From: Bordetella parapertussis | GTDB taxonomy: Bacteria > Pseudomonadota > Gammaproteobacteria > Burkholderiales > SG8-41 | Direction: 5' to 3' | Assembly (NCBI GenBank): GCA_945863085.1 | Contig: CAMBCD010000215.1 | Span: forward strand, 1 to 5,153 | Length of the DNA: 5,153 nucleotides | Shown: one piece after another, positions 1-5,144 of the stretch | Layout: each line of letters starts with the position of its first letter | How positions within the stretch are numbered: the stretch's first letter is position 1 | Notes under the pieces: generated by a model | The model's input: the letters and a program-made list of their open reading frames with translations, nothing else | Told to the model about the DNA's origin: nothing | The model's database searches: none | Translations under genes and position numbers: made by a program

Positions 1-2
1 TC

Positions 3-62
3 CTGGAGCAGGCAGCACCACCAGCCGCCAAACCGGGCGGCAGAAAAAAATCCGCCGCCTGA
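3..62 (+). CDS. C-terminal tail of an unidentified gene entering from the left (partial)
   Basis: One plus-strand frame is open from the left edge and ends at a TGA at 60-62. It reads as an Ala/Pro-rich then Lys/Arg-rich tail ending in PGGRKKSAA. Low-complexity basic tails of this kind are common at the ends of proteobacterial proteins. The stop lies 12 bp before the stop of the convergent nrsF gene, a normal spacing for tail-to-tail genes. Only 19 codons are visible and the other two plus frames are also open here, so the reading rests on residue composition and the well-placed stop. No function can be given. Confidence 0.35.
   Translation: MEQAAPPAAKPGGRKKSAA
24..59. repeat. Three-part inverted repeat with competing stems at the convergent gene ends
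   Basis: GCCGCC occurs at 24-29 and again at 54-59, and its complement GGCGGC lies between them at 36-41. The middle copy can pair with either flank, giving a loop of 6 nt (left) or 12 nt (right). A run of seven A at 44-50 sits inside the right-hand loop. For minus-strand transcripts leaving nrsF this is a T-run followed by a GC-rich hairpin, the reverse of the usual order for an intrinsic terminator. It may still act in ending transcription between the convergent genes, but part of the repeat is probably coding sequence of the left-hand gene. Confidence 0.35.
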
Positions 63-74
63 GCAACCGTCCCC

Positions 75-713
75 CTACCAGCGCAGCAAGCGCGGCCCGA
101 TCGCCGCACCGAGTGCAGCCGGAATCAGCATACCCAACAAATACCAGAGTCCGATGAACGGCGCGGCCAGTTCCGGACAGTGCAGTGCATAAATGATTGC
201 GCCCAGCGCACCAGCCAGCAATCCCGCCGCTGCGCCGGCCAGCGCAGCTCGCACCGGCGCCAGGGTTTTCATGACCCAGAACACGGCGACGAACGCCGGC
301 ACGGACAACACCGGAATATTGACCAGGCAGGCTGCCCAGGTCTCGCCCCAGACCAGCATCGCGCGGTCCTCCGGCGTACCCAGCAACGCGAACGCCGCCA
401 GCACCCAGATCGCCAGCACCGGCGCCGCCAGCATTGCCCCGACGCTGCCGATGGCCACGCCGGGACGCGACAGGCGCATGGCGGCGAGCAGCGCCCCCGC
501 AGCCAGCGCCGCCGGAAAGCCCAGCTTCACCCAGAACATCGGCAAACGTACGGCATCGGTAATGTCGGGACGCACGCCGAGCAGCGGCAGCATCAGCAGC
601 ATCGCGCCAACCAGGCCGGCGCCCAGCGCCAGCGCATAACGGCGCTGCCAGACCCGCGGCGCAACCGCAGCCGCGTCGCCCGCCAGCATCGTAATCAGCT
701 CATCTGTTTTCAT
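75..713 (-). CDS. nrsF: NrsF-type membrane anti-sigma factor (DUF1109)
   Basis: A 212-residue integral membrane protein that should hold the ECF sigma factor encoded just upstream inactive at the inner membrane. The N-terminal cytoplasmic stretch ([13 protein letters not shown], then a basic segment near residues 20-25) is typical of DUF1109. About six hydrophobic segments follow, near residues 26-46, 59-79, 87-110, 128-148, 155-177 and 184-207, matching the family's usual length and topology. Two cysteines are present, C129 (in TWAACLVN) and C179 (in ALHCPEL); they are C131 and C181 if numbered from the upstream ATG. From memory, the Caulobacter crescentus homologue needs two conserved cysteines to answer chromate and cadmium. 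An ATG at 719 is also in frame, but AAGGA at 720-724 touches it directly and lies 6 nt from the ATG at 713, so 713 is preferred. The gene overlaps the end of sigF by 14 bp, which suggests translational coupling. Confidence 0.9.
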   Translation of the reverse strand: MKTDELITMLAGDAAAVAPRVWQRRYALALGAGLVGAMLLMLPLLGVRPDITDAVRLPMFWVKLGFPAALAAGALLAAMRLSRPGVAIGSVGAMLAAPVLAIWVLAAFALLGTPEDRAMLVWGETWAACLVNIPVLSVPAFVAVFWVMKTLAPVRAALAGAAAGLLAGALGAIIYALHCPELAAPFIGLWYLLGMLIPAALGAAIGPRLLRW

Positions 714-1254
714 CAGCATTCCTTATCAGTGCCGCCAGCGCCTTCAGCCCGCGATGCACACCCACCTTGACCGCCGCTTCCGACATGCCGGTGGCCCGCG
801 CAGCTTCAGCCACTGACAATCCTTCCAGCTTCATGTGCACGATCGGCAGCCGTTGCCGGTCGGGCAGTTGTTCCAGCAGCTTGCCGAGGTCGCGCCGGGC
901 ATCGGCTGCGTCGTTGTCGGCAACCGCAAACACTTCCAGTTCTTCATCCAGCGGGTCGTTCAGCACTTCCCGCCCCGCACGCCGCCGCAACAGATCCACC
1001 AGCTTGTACCGCGCAATGGCATGGATCCACGCCGTCAGCGGCTGTCCGGGATCGTAAGTGTGGCGCTGGTTGTGCACGGCCAGCAAAGTCTCCTGCACCA
1101 GATCCTCCACGTCATCCGGCAAGCTGGCGAGGCGCACCCGGAGAAATCCGCGCAGATGCGTGCTCAGATTCTTCAGGAACGCATGGTAGGCCGCCTCGTC
1201 ACCGCCCAGCCCGCCGATCAGCAATGCCCGCAATTGTGTTTCACGCTCGCTCAC
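700..1254 (-). CDS. sigF: ECF-family RNA polymerase sigma factor, SigF-like
   Basis: A 184-residue ECF sigma factor. Region 2 spans about residues 20-92 and contains the acidic [10 protein letters not shown] segment (47-56, core binding, region 2.2) and then [20 protein letters not shown] (72-91, regions 2.3-2.4, -10 recognition). A linker rich in Asp/Glu/Ala (98-125) leads to region 4 (about 126-175). There [13 protein letters not shown] is followed by the helix-turn-helix [20 protein letters not shown] (145-164), which reads the -35 box. Length and layout are standard for the family. The start is a GTG with AAGG at 1259-1262, 4 nt upstream; no ATG lies near. Gene order with a DUF1109 protein, and a divergent bufferin operon, identify it as the SigF/NrsF type known from Caulobacter heavy-metal response. 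A promoter of the same form as that of bufA lies 17 bp upstream, implying autoregulation. Confidence 0.92.
   Translation of the reverse strand: MSERETQLRALLIGGLGGDEAAYHAFLKNLSTHLRGFLRVRLASLPDDVEDLVQETLLAVHNQRHTYDPGQPLTAWIHAIARYKLVDLLRRRAGREVLNDPLDEELEVFAVADNDAADARRDLGKLLEQLPDRQRLPIVHMKLEGLSVAEAARATGMSEAAVKVGVHRGLKALAALIRNADENR
720..724 (-). promoter_or_regulatory. Ribosome binding site of nrsF, inside the end of sigF
   Basis: AAGGA on the minus strand lies within the last codons of sigF, 6 nt before the ATG at 713 and 0 nt before the ATG at 719. This spacing decides the start in favour of 713. Its place inside the upstream gene fits coupled synthesis of sigma and anti-sigma factor. Confidence 0.6.
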
Positions 1255-1271
1255 GCTGCCTTGTCTTTCTA

Positions 1272-1298
1272 TTCGTTGAAACCGGGTGTTTGGTTACA
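1272..1298 (-). promoter_or_regulatory. Sigma-F-type promoter of sigF-nrsF (autoregulatory)
   Basis: On the minus strand, TGTAACC (1298-1292) is followed by 16 bp and then CGAA (1275-1272). The spacing and boxes equal those before bufA on the other strand, and both match the GTAACC-N16-CGAA pattern I recall for Caulobacter sigma-F. The -10 box ends 17 bp before the GTG start, so the predicted transcript has a leader of only about 10 nt, just enough for the AAGG site. An AT-rich stretch upstream of the -35 box (about 1305-1320) could act as an UP element. Confidence 0.82.
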
Positions 1299-1333
1299 GG
1301 CGGAACAATATTAAAAATTGCACAAATAAAGAC

Positions 1334-1367
1334 AAAAACATGCCTCTGACGAGGCTGTCATGTTTTT
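1334..1367. repeat. Palindrome between the two sigma-F promoters (terminator-like or operator)
   Basis: AAAAACATG at 1334-1342 is repeated inverted as CATGTTTTT at 1359-1367, a perfect 9-bp arm. Nested inside, GCCTC (1342-1346) can pair with GAGGC (1351-1355) across a TGAC loop. A further AGCCTC at 1372-1377 can also pair with GAGGCT at 1351-1356, so two structures compete. With A-runs on one side and T-runs on the other, it looks like a bidirectional intrinsic terminator. Yet it lies upstream of both predicted start sites, so neither sigma-F transcript would contain it. It could insulate the promoters, bind a protein, or end a short RNA not otherwise seen. Confidence 0.55.
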
Positions 1368-1411
1368 GGCAAGCCTCAATAAACAATTACCGGGCGCATT
1401 TTGCACGACCC

Positions 1412-1438
1412 TGTAACCAATCGCCAATCGGCAACGAA
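1412..1438 (+). promoter_or_regulatory. Sigma-F-type promoter of bufABCD
   Basis: TGTAACC (1412-1418) is followed by 16 bp and CGAA (1435-1438). The 11-bp string CCTGTAACCAA (1410-1420) and the -10 context CAACGAA (1432-1438) are both repeated exactly in the divergent sigF promoter. Transcription would start near 1445, giving bufA a leader of about 75 nt, against about 10 nt for sigF. I found no convincing stable structure in that leader. Confidence 0.85.
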
Positions 1439-1506
1439 CTACCCTGCAGACCGCGCATTCACAGCCATCAACGGCCGGAACGCACGGTTGCTTACCCAAA
1501 CTCACC

Positions 1507-1512
1507 AAGGAG
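1507..1512 (+). promoter_or_regulatory. Strong ribosome binding site of bufA
   Basis: AAGGAG lies 8 nt before the ATG at 1521. It fixes this start over in-frame upstream starts, which would lie in or before the promoter and would bury the signal peptide. Confidence 0.75.
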
Positions 1513-1520
1513 CTTCCAGC

Positions 1521-1799
1521 ATGAACTCGAAATCCCTCGCCATCACCGCCGTCACCCTCGCTGCGCTGGTTTCCGGCGCCGCCATTGCCCAGGCCAAGGG
1601 CACATCGGTCAAGGGCGAAAAAGAACGCTGCTACGGCATCTCGCTCGCCGGCAAAAACGACTGCGCCGCGGGCCCCGGCACCAGCTGCGCCGGCACCTCG
1701 AAAACCGACTATCAGGCCAATGCCTGGAAATATGTCGCCAAGGGCACCTGCACCGGCATGAAAACCCCGAAGGGCACCGGCACCCTGAAAGCCATGTAA
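1521..1799 (+). CDS. bufA: Bufferin-type precursor peptide (DUF2282), secreted copper-buffering RiPP
   Basis: A 92-residue secreted precursor. Residues 1-25 form a Sec-type signal peptide: Lys at 4, a hydrophobic core at about 6-22, and AQA before the likely cleavage at 25/26. The mature part has four cysteines, C37, C48, C56 and C77, set in [21 protein letters not shown] and KGTCTG, the DUF2282 pattern. In characterised bufferins, as I recall, the two central cysteines (here C48 and C56) become thiooxazoles and the outer two form a disulfide; the product binds copper in the periplasm. Unusually for RiPPs, the signal peptide is part of the leader. The gene heads the operon behind its own sigma-F-type promoter and has the clearest Shine-Dalgarno site of the group, fitting a product needed in excess over its enzymes. 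The last 18 residues look like a partial repeat of the final cysteine motif. Confidence 0.92.
   Translation: MNSKSLAITAVTLAALVSGAAIAQAKGTSVKGEKERCYGISLAGKNDCAAGPGTSCAGTSKTDYQANAWKYVAKGTCTGMKTPKGTGTLKAM
1740..1797 (+). repeat. Imperfect 30-bp tandem repeat at the 3' end of bufA
   Basis: AAGGGCACCTGCACC (1740-1754) recurs as AAGGGCACCGGCACC (1770-1784), in frame and exactly 30 bp later, with 14 of 15 bases equal. It is followed by ATGAAA in the first copy and CTGAAA, one codon earlier, in the second. The protein reads KGTCTGMK then KGTGTLK, so the cysteine of the first unit is a glycine in the second. Confidence 0.6.
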
Positions 1800-1800
1800 T

Positions 1801-1820
1801 CAGGTTTTGCCGAAAAACTG
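1801..1820 (+). other. Weak hairpin between bufA and bufB, possible attenuator
   Basis: CAGGTTTT at 1801-1808 faces AAAAACTG at 1813-1820 across a GCCG loop. Seven of the eight positions pair, with one G-A mismatch. It follows the bufA stop directly, and no T-run follows it, so it is not a classical terminator. It could stabilise the bufA 3' end or lower readthrough into bufB, whose start lacks a recognisable Shine-Dalgarno site. Confidence 0.3.
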
Positions 1821-1832
1821 CACCTCACAACC

Positions 1833-2672
1833 ATGACCCACTTCCTCGACGCCGGACTCGGGCTCAAACCGCAGCATTACGACGCGGCACTGGCCTGCAG
1901 TACGGCGGGGTTATGGTTTGAGGTGCACCCCGAGAATTACATGGTGGCTGGCGGCCCCCGCCTCGCATGGCTGGAAGCGATCCGCGGCAAACACCCGGTT
2001 TCATTGCACGGCGTGGCACTGTCCCTCGCCGCCGATGCAGAACCCGACGCTGCACATCTCAAAAGACTGACCGAACTCGCGCGGCGCCTGGAGCCCGCAC
2101 TCATTTCAGAACATCTCGCCTGGTCGACCTGGCGCGGCGCCTACCACCCCGACCTGCTGCCCTTCCCGCGCATCTCGGAAGCACTGGCACGCATCGCCGA
2201 CAACATATCGCGCACGCAGGATGCGCTGCAGCGACGCATCGCCGTCGAAAATCCCTCGCATTACCTGAAACTCGACGGCCACGAATGGAATGAAACCGAT
2301 TTCCTGCAGGAGCTGGCACACCGCACCGGCTGCGGCCTGCTGCTCGACGTCAATAATGTTTATGTCAGCGCCTGCAACATGGGTTATTCCGCGGAACAGT
2401 ACATCGACTCTTTTCCCGGAAAACCGGTGATGGAAATCCATCTCGCCGGCCATGCAGCGGATCCCAACCTGGGCGACGCGCTGCTGGTCGATTCGCACGA
2501 CGCGCCGGTCGCAGCGGAAGTCTGGGCCCTGTATGAGCGCCTGGTCCGCCGCATCGGCGCACGGCCGACACTGATCGAACGCGACGACAATCTGCCCGCA
2601 TTCGATGAACTGCTCGCCGAGCGCGACCGTGCCGCGGCCGTGCTGCGTGATCCGCTGGCGGAGGCTGCGTAA
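1833..2672 (+). CDS. bufB: MNIO-family (DUF692) multinuclear iron oxidase, bufferin-modifying
   Basis: A 279-residue enzyme of the DUF692/MNIO family, a TIM-barrel fold with two or three iron ions that uses O2 to modify cysteines in peptides. Family signatures appear in order: GLGLKPQHY (8-16), WFEVHPENYM (28-37), SLHGVALSL (57-65), ISEHLAW (91-97), VENPSHY (138-144), LLDVNNVYVSACNMG (170-184), EIHLAGH (201-207), DSHD (220-223) and LIERDDNLPAFDELL (247-261). The acidic, His and Asn residues in these blocks (such as E30, H59, E93, H94, E139, D172, N174, H203, H207, E249) are likely metal ligands or active-site residues, and no block is missing. Substrate and partner are inferred from position between bufA and bufC: it should convert central BufA cysteines to thiooxazoles. 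The start ATG has no clear Shine-Dalgarno site, so translation may depend on bufA. The stop TAA shares one base with the bufC start. Confidence 0.93.
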   Translation: MTHFLDAGLGLKPQHYDAALACSTAGLWFEVHPENYMVAGGPRLAWLEAIRGKHPVSLHGVALSLAADAEPDAAHLKRLTELARRLEPALISEHLAWSTWRGAYHPDLLPFPRISEALARIADNISRTQDALQRRIAVENPSHYLKLDGHEWNETDFLQELAHRTGCGLLLDVNNVYVSACNMGYSAEQYIDSFPGKPVMEIHLAGHAADPNLGDALLVDSHDAPVAAEVWALYERLVRRIGARPTLIERDDNLPAFDELLAERDRAAAVLRDPLAEAA

Positions 2673-3457
2673 TGACTGCCCCCGCTCTCGCCTCCACAAC
2701 TCTTCTCGCCCGCTTTCAGGATGATTTCGCACGCGCCCTTCTGGCAACCGACGATGCAGCACCGTCCGCACTGGCAACACTGACTGCGCAACCGGCGTTT
2801 GCGATCTACCGCAATACCGTGATCAAGGGCTGCATCGATGCCTTGCAGGCCAATTACCCGGCCGTCACCCGCCTGGTCGGCGACGAATGGCTGCGTGCCG
2901 CAGCGGCGGTCTACACCCGCGACGCGCTGCCCGCCCAGCCGATGCTGCTGGAATACGGTGCGGACTTCGCCGATTTTCTTGCGCAATTCGAACCCGCCGC
3001 AGAGCTGCCGTACCTGCCCGGTGTCGCGCGACTGGATCGTTTCTGGACGGAAGCACACGCCGCAGCCTCCGACGACGCACTGCTTCCCGCAGCATTGACA
3101 GCGCTCGCCACGGGCAATTTTTTCCGCGCCCGGCTGCAACCGCATGCCGCGACCCGCTGGGCGTGGTTCAGTGACGCACCGATTTACACCATCTGGTCAC
3201 GCAATCGCAGCGATGCCGTGTTTGACGGCGACATTGAATGGCAGCCTGAAGGCGCCTTGCTGACGCGCCCCGGGGACAGTGTGCAGTGGTACGCGCTGGA
3301 TCGCGCCGGCTGCGTATTTCTGGATACCAGCGCCGCCGGCGGAACGCTGGCCGATGCCGCGCAGGCCGCGCTTGCCGTGCGACCGGACGCCAACCTCGGC
3401 TGCCTGATGGCCAAACTGCTCGAGGCCGGCGCGTTCAGCCGGCTTGATCTGATCTGA
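2672..3457 (+). CDS. bufC: DUF2063 partner protein of the MNIO enzyme
   Basis: A 261-residue protein with an N-terminal DUF2063 domain. Signatures are [20 protein letters not shown] (43-62), the nearby [10 protein letters not shown] (64-73), [14 protein letters not shown] (90-103) and [20 protein letters not shown] (112-131). The rest (about 140-261) is less conserved. In the related HvfC/MbnC/TglI group, partner proteins help the MNIO enzyme grip its precursor, some through an RRE-like fold. That this C-terminal half does the same is inference. Older databases list DUF2063 as putative DNA-binding, which the operon context does not favour. The start is well supported: GGAGG at 2660-2664 lies 7 nt upstream inside bufB, and the ATG overlaps the bufB stop in TAATG, so BufB and BufC should be made in similar amounts, as expected for a complex. 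Confidence 0.9.
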   Translation: MTAPALASTTLLARFQDDFARALLATDDAAPSALATLTAQPAFAIYRNTVIKGCIDALQANYPAVTRLVGDEWLRAAAAVYTRDALPAQPMLLEYGADFADFLAQFEPAAELPYLPGVARLDRFWTEAHAAASDDALLPAALTALATGNFFRARLQPHAATRWAWFSDAPIYTIWSRNRSDAVFDGDIEWQPEGALLTRPGDSVQWYALDRAGCVFLDTSAAGGTLADAAQAALAVRPDANLGCLMAKLLEAGAFSRLDLI

Positions 3458-3476
3458 ATACCCGGAAGGAATATCC

Positions 3477-3950
3477 ATGAATCCCGCAAGCACCATGACT
3501 GCCAAACCCGCCACCGGAATCATCGGCCTGTGGAACCGCATTGCCGGTCAACTGGATGGCTGGATCAACCACAACCTGATCGCACTGGCTGCACGCATCG
3601 CCGTTGCCGCGATTTTCTTTTATTCCGCGCGCACCAAGGTCGACGGTCTGCTGACCATCAAGGACAGCACCTTCCTGCTGTTCGAGGAGGAATACAGGCT
3701 GCCGCTGCTGCCGCCGGAATTGGCGGCGCACATGGCGACCTATGCCGAACACCTGTTCCCGATACTGCTGGTGCTCGGTCTTTGCACACGGCTGTCTGCG
3801 GCCGCGTTATTCGGCATGACCGCGGTCATCCAGATTTTTGTCTATCCGGATGCCTGGCCCACGCACCTGACCTGGGCCGTGCCGATGCTGTACCTGATCG
3901 GTCGCGGCGGCGGCACATGGACCGTCGATCATCGCCTCGGCATCAAATAA
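3477..3950 (+). CDS. bufD: DoxX-family inner-membrane protein of the bufferin operon
   Basis: A 157-residue membrane protein of the DoxX family with about four hydrophobic segments, near residues 34-52, 88-102, 105-122 and 130-142. The ARTKVDG stretch after helix 1 (51-57), FLLFEEEY (66-73), [23 protein letters not shown] split around residue 90, and [11 protein letters not shown] (117-127) are typical of DoxX proteins in buf operons. The function is not settled; DoxX proteins are often tied to redox or quinone-linked membrane processes, and a role in metallophore maturation or the membrane redox state is conjecture. GGAAGGA at 3464-3470 lies 6 nt before the start, and the 19-bp gap from bufC indicates one transcript. 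A second in-frame ATG at 3495 is less well placed. No terminator can be seen before the convergent gene 6 bp on. Confidence 0.88.
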   Translation: MNPASTMTAKPATGIIGLWNRIAGQLDGWINHNLIALAARIAVAAIFFYSARTKVDGLLTIKDSTFLLFEEEYRLPLLPPELAAHMATYAEHLFPILLVLGLCTRLSAAALFGMTAVIQIFVYPDAWPTHLTWAVPMLYLIGRGGGTWTVDHRLGIK

Positions 3951-3956
3951 AAACCA

Positions 3957-4952
3957 TTACTTGTTGATAATGTCCAGCACCGCCTTGCCGGTCATCTGGC
4001 GCTGCTCATAGGCCTCGTGCGCAACCTCGACATTGTCCAGCGTATAACGTCCGGAGATATCGATGGACAACGAGCCGTCCTGCAAAGCCGAAAATACGGC
4101 GTCGGCGCGACGGTTGATTTCCTCTGCAGTGCGCAGGTGATCGGCAAGGCGCGGCCGCGTCAGGTACAGGGAGCCCGATTCACCGAGCTCCAGCGGATCG
4201 AGATCGTTCACCGCGCCCGCGGTATTGCCGTAATTGACCACCAGGCCGCGCGTACGCGTCGCGCGGAAACTGTCGCGCAGCGTGGACTTGCCGAGCGCAT
4301 CGAACACCACATCGACGCCCTGCCCTCCGGTGGCTTCACGCACCGCGTCGGCAAAACGACCACCGTCATAAAGAAACACCCCGTCAGCACCACGGCTGCG
4401 CGCGAGTGCCACCTTTTCTTCCGAACTGGTGGTTGCGAACACACGCGCGCCGCTGCGCTTCGCAAGCTGGAGCATGATCTGGCCTATACGACCAGATGCG
4501 GCATGTATCAGGCAGGTCTTGCCCGGACCGAGTTGACCGACATCGTGCACGAGGTAGTGCGCGGTGAAACTCTGGAACACCGAAACCGCGGCGAGATCCA
4601 AAGGCACCGCGGCCGGCACCTTCGCCGCCTGCCAGGCCGGCACCACGGCGTATTCGGCATAACTGCCCCAGACGACGCACCAGGCGACGCGGTCGCCGAC
4701 CACATGCGAACCCACCCCCTCGCCAACGGCCTCGACGACGCCGGCCCCTTCCATGCCCAACGTACAGGGCAGGCGCACCGGATAGGTCCGCGACTTCGCG
4801 TACTTGCCCTGGCGGGTGTGGATGTCCATGAAATTGATGCCGGCGTGGTGCATACGCACCAGCAGCATGCCGGGTGCGGCGACGGGCACCGGCACATCAA
4901 GGCGCTGCAGGACTTCCGGGCCGCCGTAGCGGTGGATCTGAATGCTTTTCAT
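3957..4952 (-). CDS. qor: Zinc-free NADPH:quinone oxidoreductase, Qor family (MDR superfamily)
   Basis: A 331-residue medium-chain dehydrogenase/reductase of the Qor/zeta-crystallin group, expected to reduce quinones or other enones with NADPH in the cytosol. The GroES-like N-terminal domain (about 1-120) has NFMDIHTRQGKY (40-51) and LGMEGAGVVEAVG (65-77). The Rossmann domain carries AASGRIGQIMLQLAK (151-165), then TTSSEEK (174-180). The C-terminal part has LTRPRLADH (264-272) and TGKAVLDI (321-328). Ligands for catalytic or structural zinc are absent, as in Qor. Position 155 is Arg where the usual AAxGGVG motif has Gly. The ATG at 4952 starts the family's normal N-terminus (MKSIQIHRYGGPEVL); a 38-residue extension to a GTG at 5066 is open but of non-family composition. 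No good Shine-Dalgarno site precedes 4952. It converges on bufD, so it is not part of that operon. Confidence 0.9.
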   Translation of the reverse strand: MKSIQIHRYGGPEVLQRLDVPVPVAAPGMLLVRMHHAGINFMDIHTRQGKYAKSRTYPVRLPCTLGMEGAGVVEAVGEGVGSHVVGDRVAWCVVWGSYAEYAVVPAWQAAKVPAAVPLDLAAVSVFQSFTAHYLVHDVGQLGPGKTCLIHAASGRIGQIMLQLAKRSGARVFATTSSEEKVALARSRGADGVFLYDGGRFADAVREATGGQGVDVVFDALGKSTLRDSFRATRTRGLVVNYGNTAGAVNDLDPLELGESGSLYLTRPRLADHLRTAEEINRRADAVFSALQDGSLSIDISGRYTLDNVEVAHEAYEQRQMTGKAVLDIINK

Positions 4953-4961
4953 GGGTGGATG

Positions 4962-4989
4962 GAAAAATGTGAAGAATGTGGAAAATGTG
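4962..4989. repeat. Three short tandem repeats just upstream of qor
   Basis: On the plus strand GAAAAATGTG (4962-4971), AAGAATGTG (4972-4980) and GAAAATGTG (4981-4989) stand in a row, each unit 9-10 bp, close to one helical turn. They lie 10-37 bp before the qor start, in the leader or promoter-proximal region. They could be a protein-binding array or a chance purine-rich run. Confidence 0.45.
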
Positions 4990-5026
4990 GTTGGGGCCGG
5001 AATTATCCTACATCCCGGCAGCACCT

Positions 5027-5054
5027 TTGATCCGGATGTAAGGACTGCTAGAGT
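5027..5054 (+). promoter_or_regulatory. Candidate housekeeping (sigma-70) promoter of the right-edge gene
   Basis: TTGATC (5027-5032) is followed by 16 bp and TAGAGT (5049-5054). TG at 5046-5047, one base before the -10 box, makes an extended -10. Transcription would begin near 5061 and give a leader of about 84 nt containing the 5092-5109 inverted repeat. The hexamers are only partial matches. Confidence 0.35.
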
Positions 5055-5091
5055 GCCGCGACTCACAGTACATCACCGCACCGGATCAACC

Positions 5092-5109
5092 ATGCGGAAT
5101 TTTCCGCAT
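5092..5109. repeat. Inverted repeat upstream of the right-edge gene (possible operator or leader hairpin)
   Basis: ATGCGGAA (5092-5099) and TTCCGCAT (5102-5109) form perfect 8-bp arms around a TT spacer. It lies downstream of the candidate promoter and 22 bp before the ribosome binding site. As DNA it is a compact operator-like dyad. As RNA the 2-nt loop would force the inner A-U pairs to open. No T-run follows, so it is not a terminator. Confidence 0.5.
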
Positions 5110-5144
5110 TGCCGGCGGTCAGATGACCAACAAGGAGAAACACC

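Noticed and set aside
180..1314. Long plus-strand open frames opposite nrsF and sigF
   Set aside because: They are antisense shadows of GC-rich genes: His/Gln/Arg-rich, without domain features or ribosome binding sites.
1401..1520. Longer N-terminus for bufA starting at 1401
   Set aside because: It would start at a TTG upstream of the promoter's -35 box, has no ribosome binding site, and would place the signal peptide inside the protein. The ATG at 1521 with AAGGAG is clear.
2106..3145. Minus-strand open frames opposite bufB and bufC
   Set aside because: They lie opposite intact, family-recognised genes and have Arg/Gly/Ser-rich compositions typical of reverse-strand reading.
3942..3968. 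Terminator between convergent bufD and qor (ATCAA/TTGAT arms)
   Set aside because: The arms are only 5 bp, AT-rich and 17 nt apart. The loop contains both stop codons, and there is no stable GC stem.
3957..4952. Qor as a functional member of the bufferin system through BufD (DoxX and quinones)
   Set aside because: It is on the opposite strand, lacks the sigma-F-type promoter, and adjacency is convergent; I see no evidence of a link.
5002..5007. Minus-strand GATAAT as -10 box of a qor promoter
   Set aside because: No acceptable -35 hexamer lies 16-18 bp upstream, so it is not supported beyond an AT-rich match.
5038..5062. Third sigma-F-like promoter, GTAAGG-N15-CGAC, upstream of the right-edge gene
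   Set aside because: Both boxes carry a mismatch and the gap is one base short, whereas the two real sites agree exactly with each other.
4953..5066. 38-residue N-terminal extension of the Qor protein from a GTG at 5066
   Set aside because: The Qor family N-terminus begins at the Met encoded at 4952. The extension is a low-complexity translation of the upstream repeats and has no ribosome binding site.
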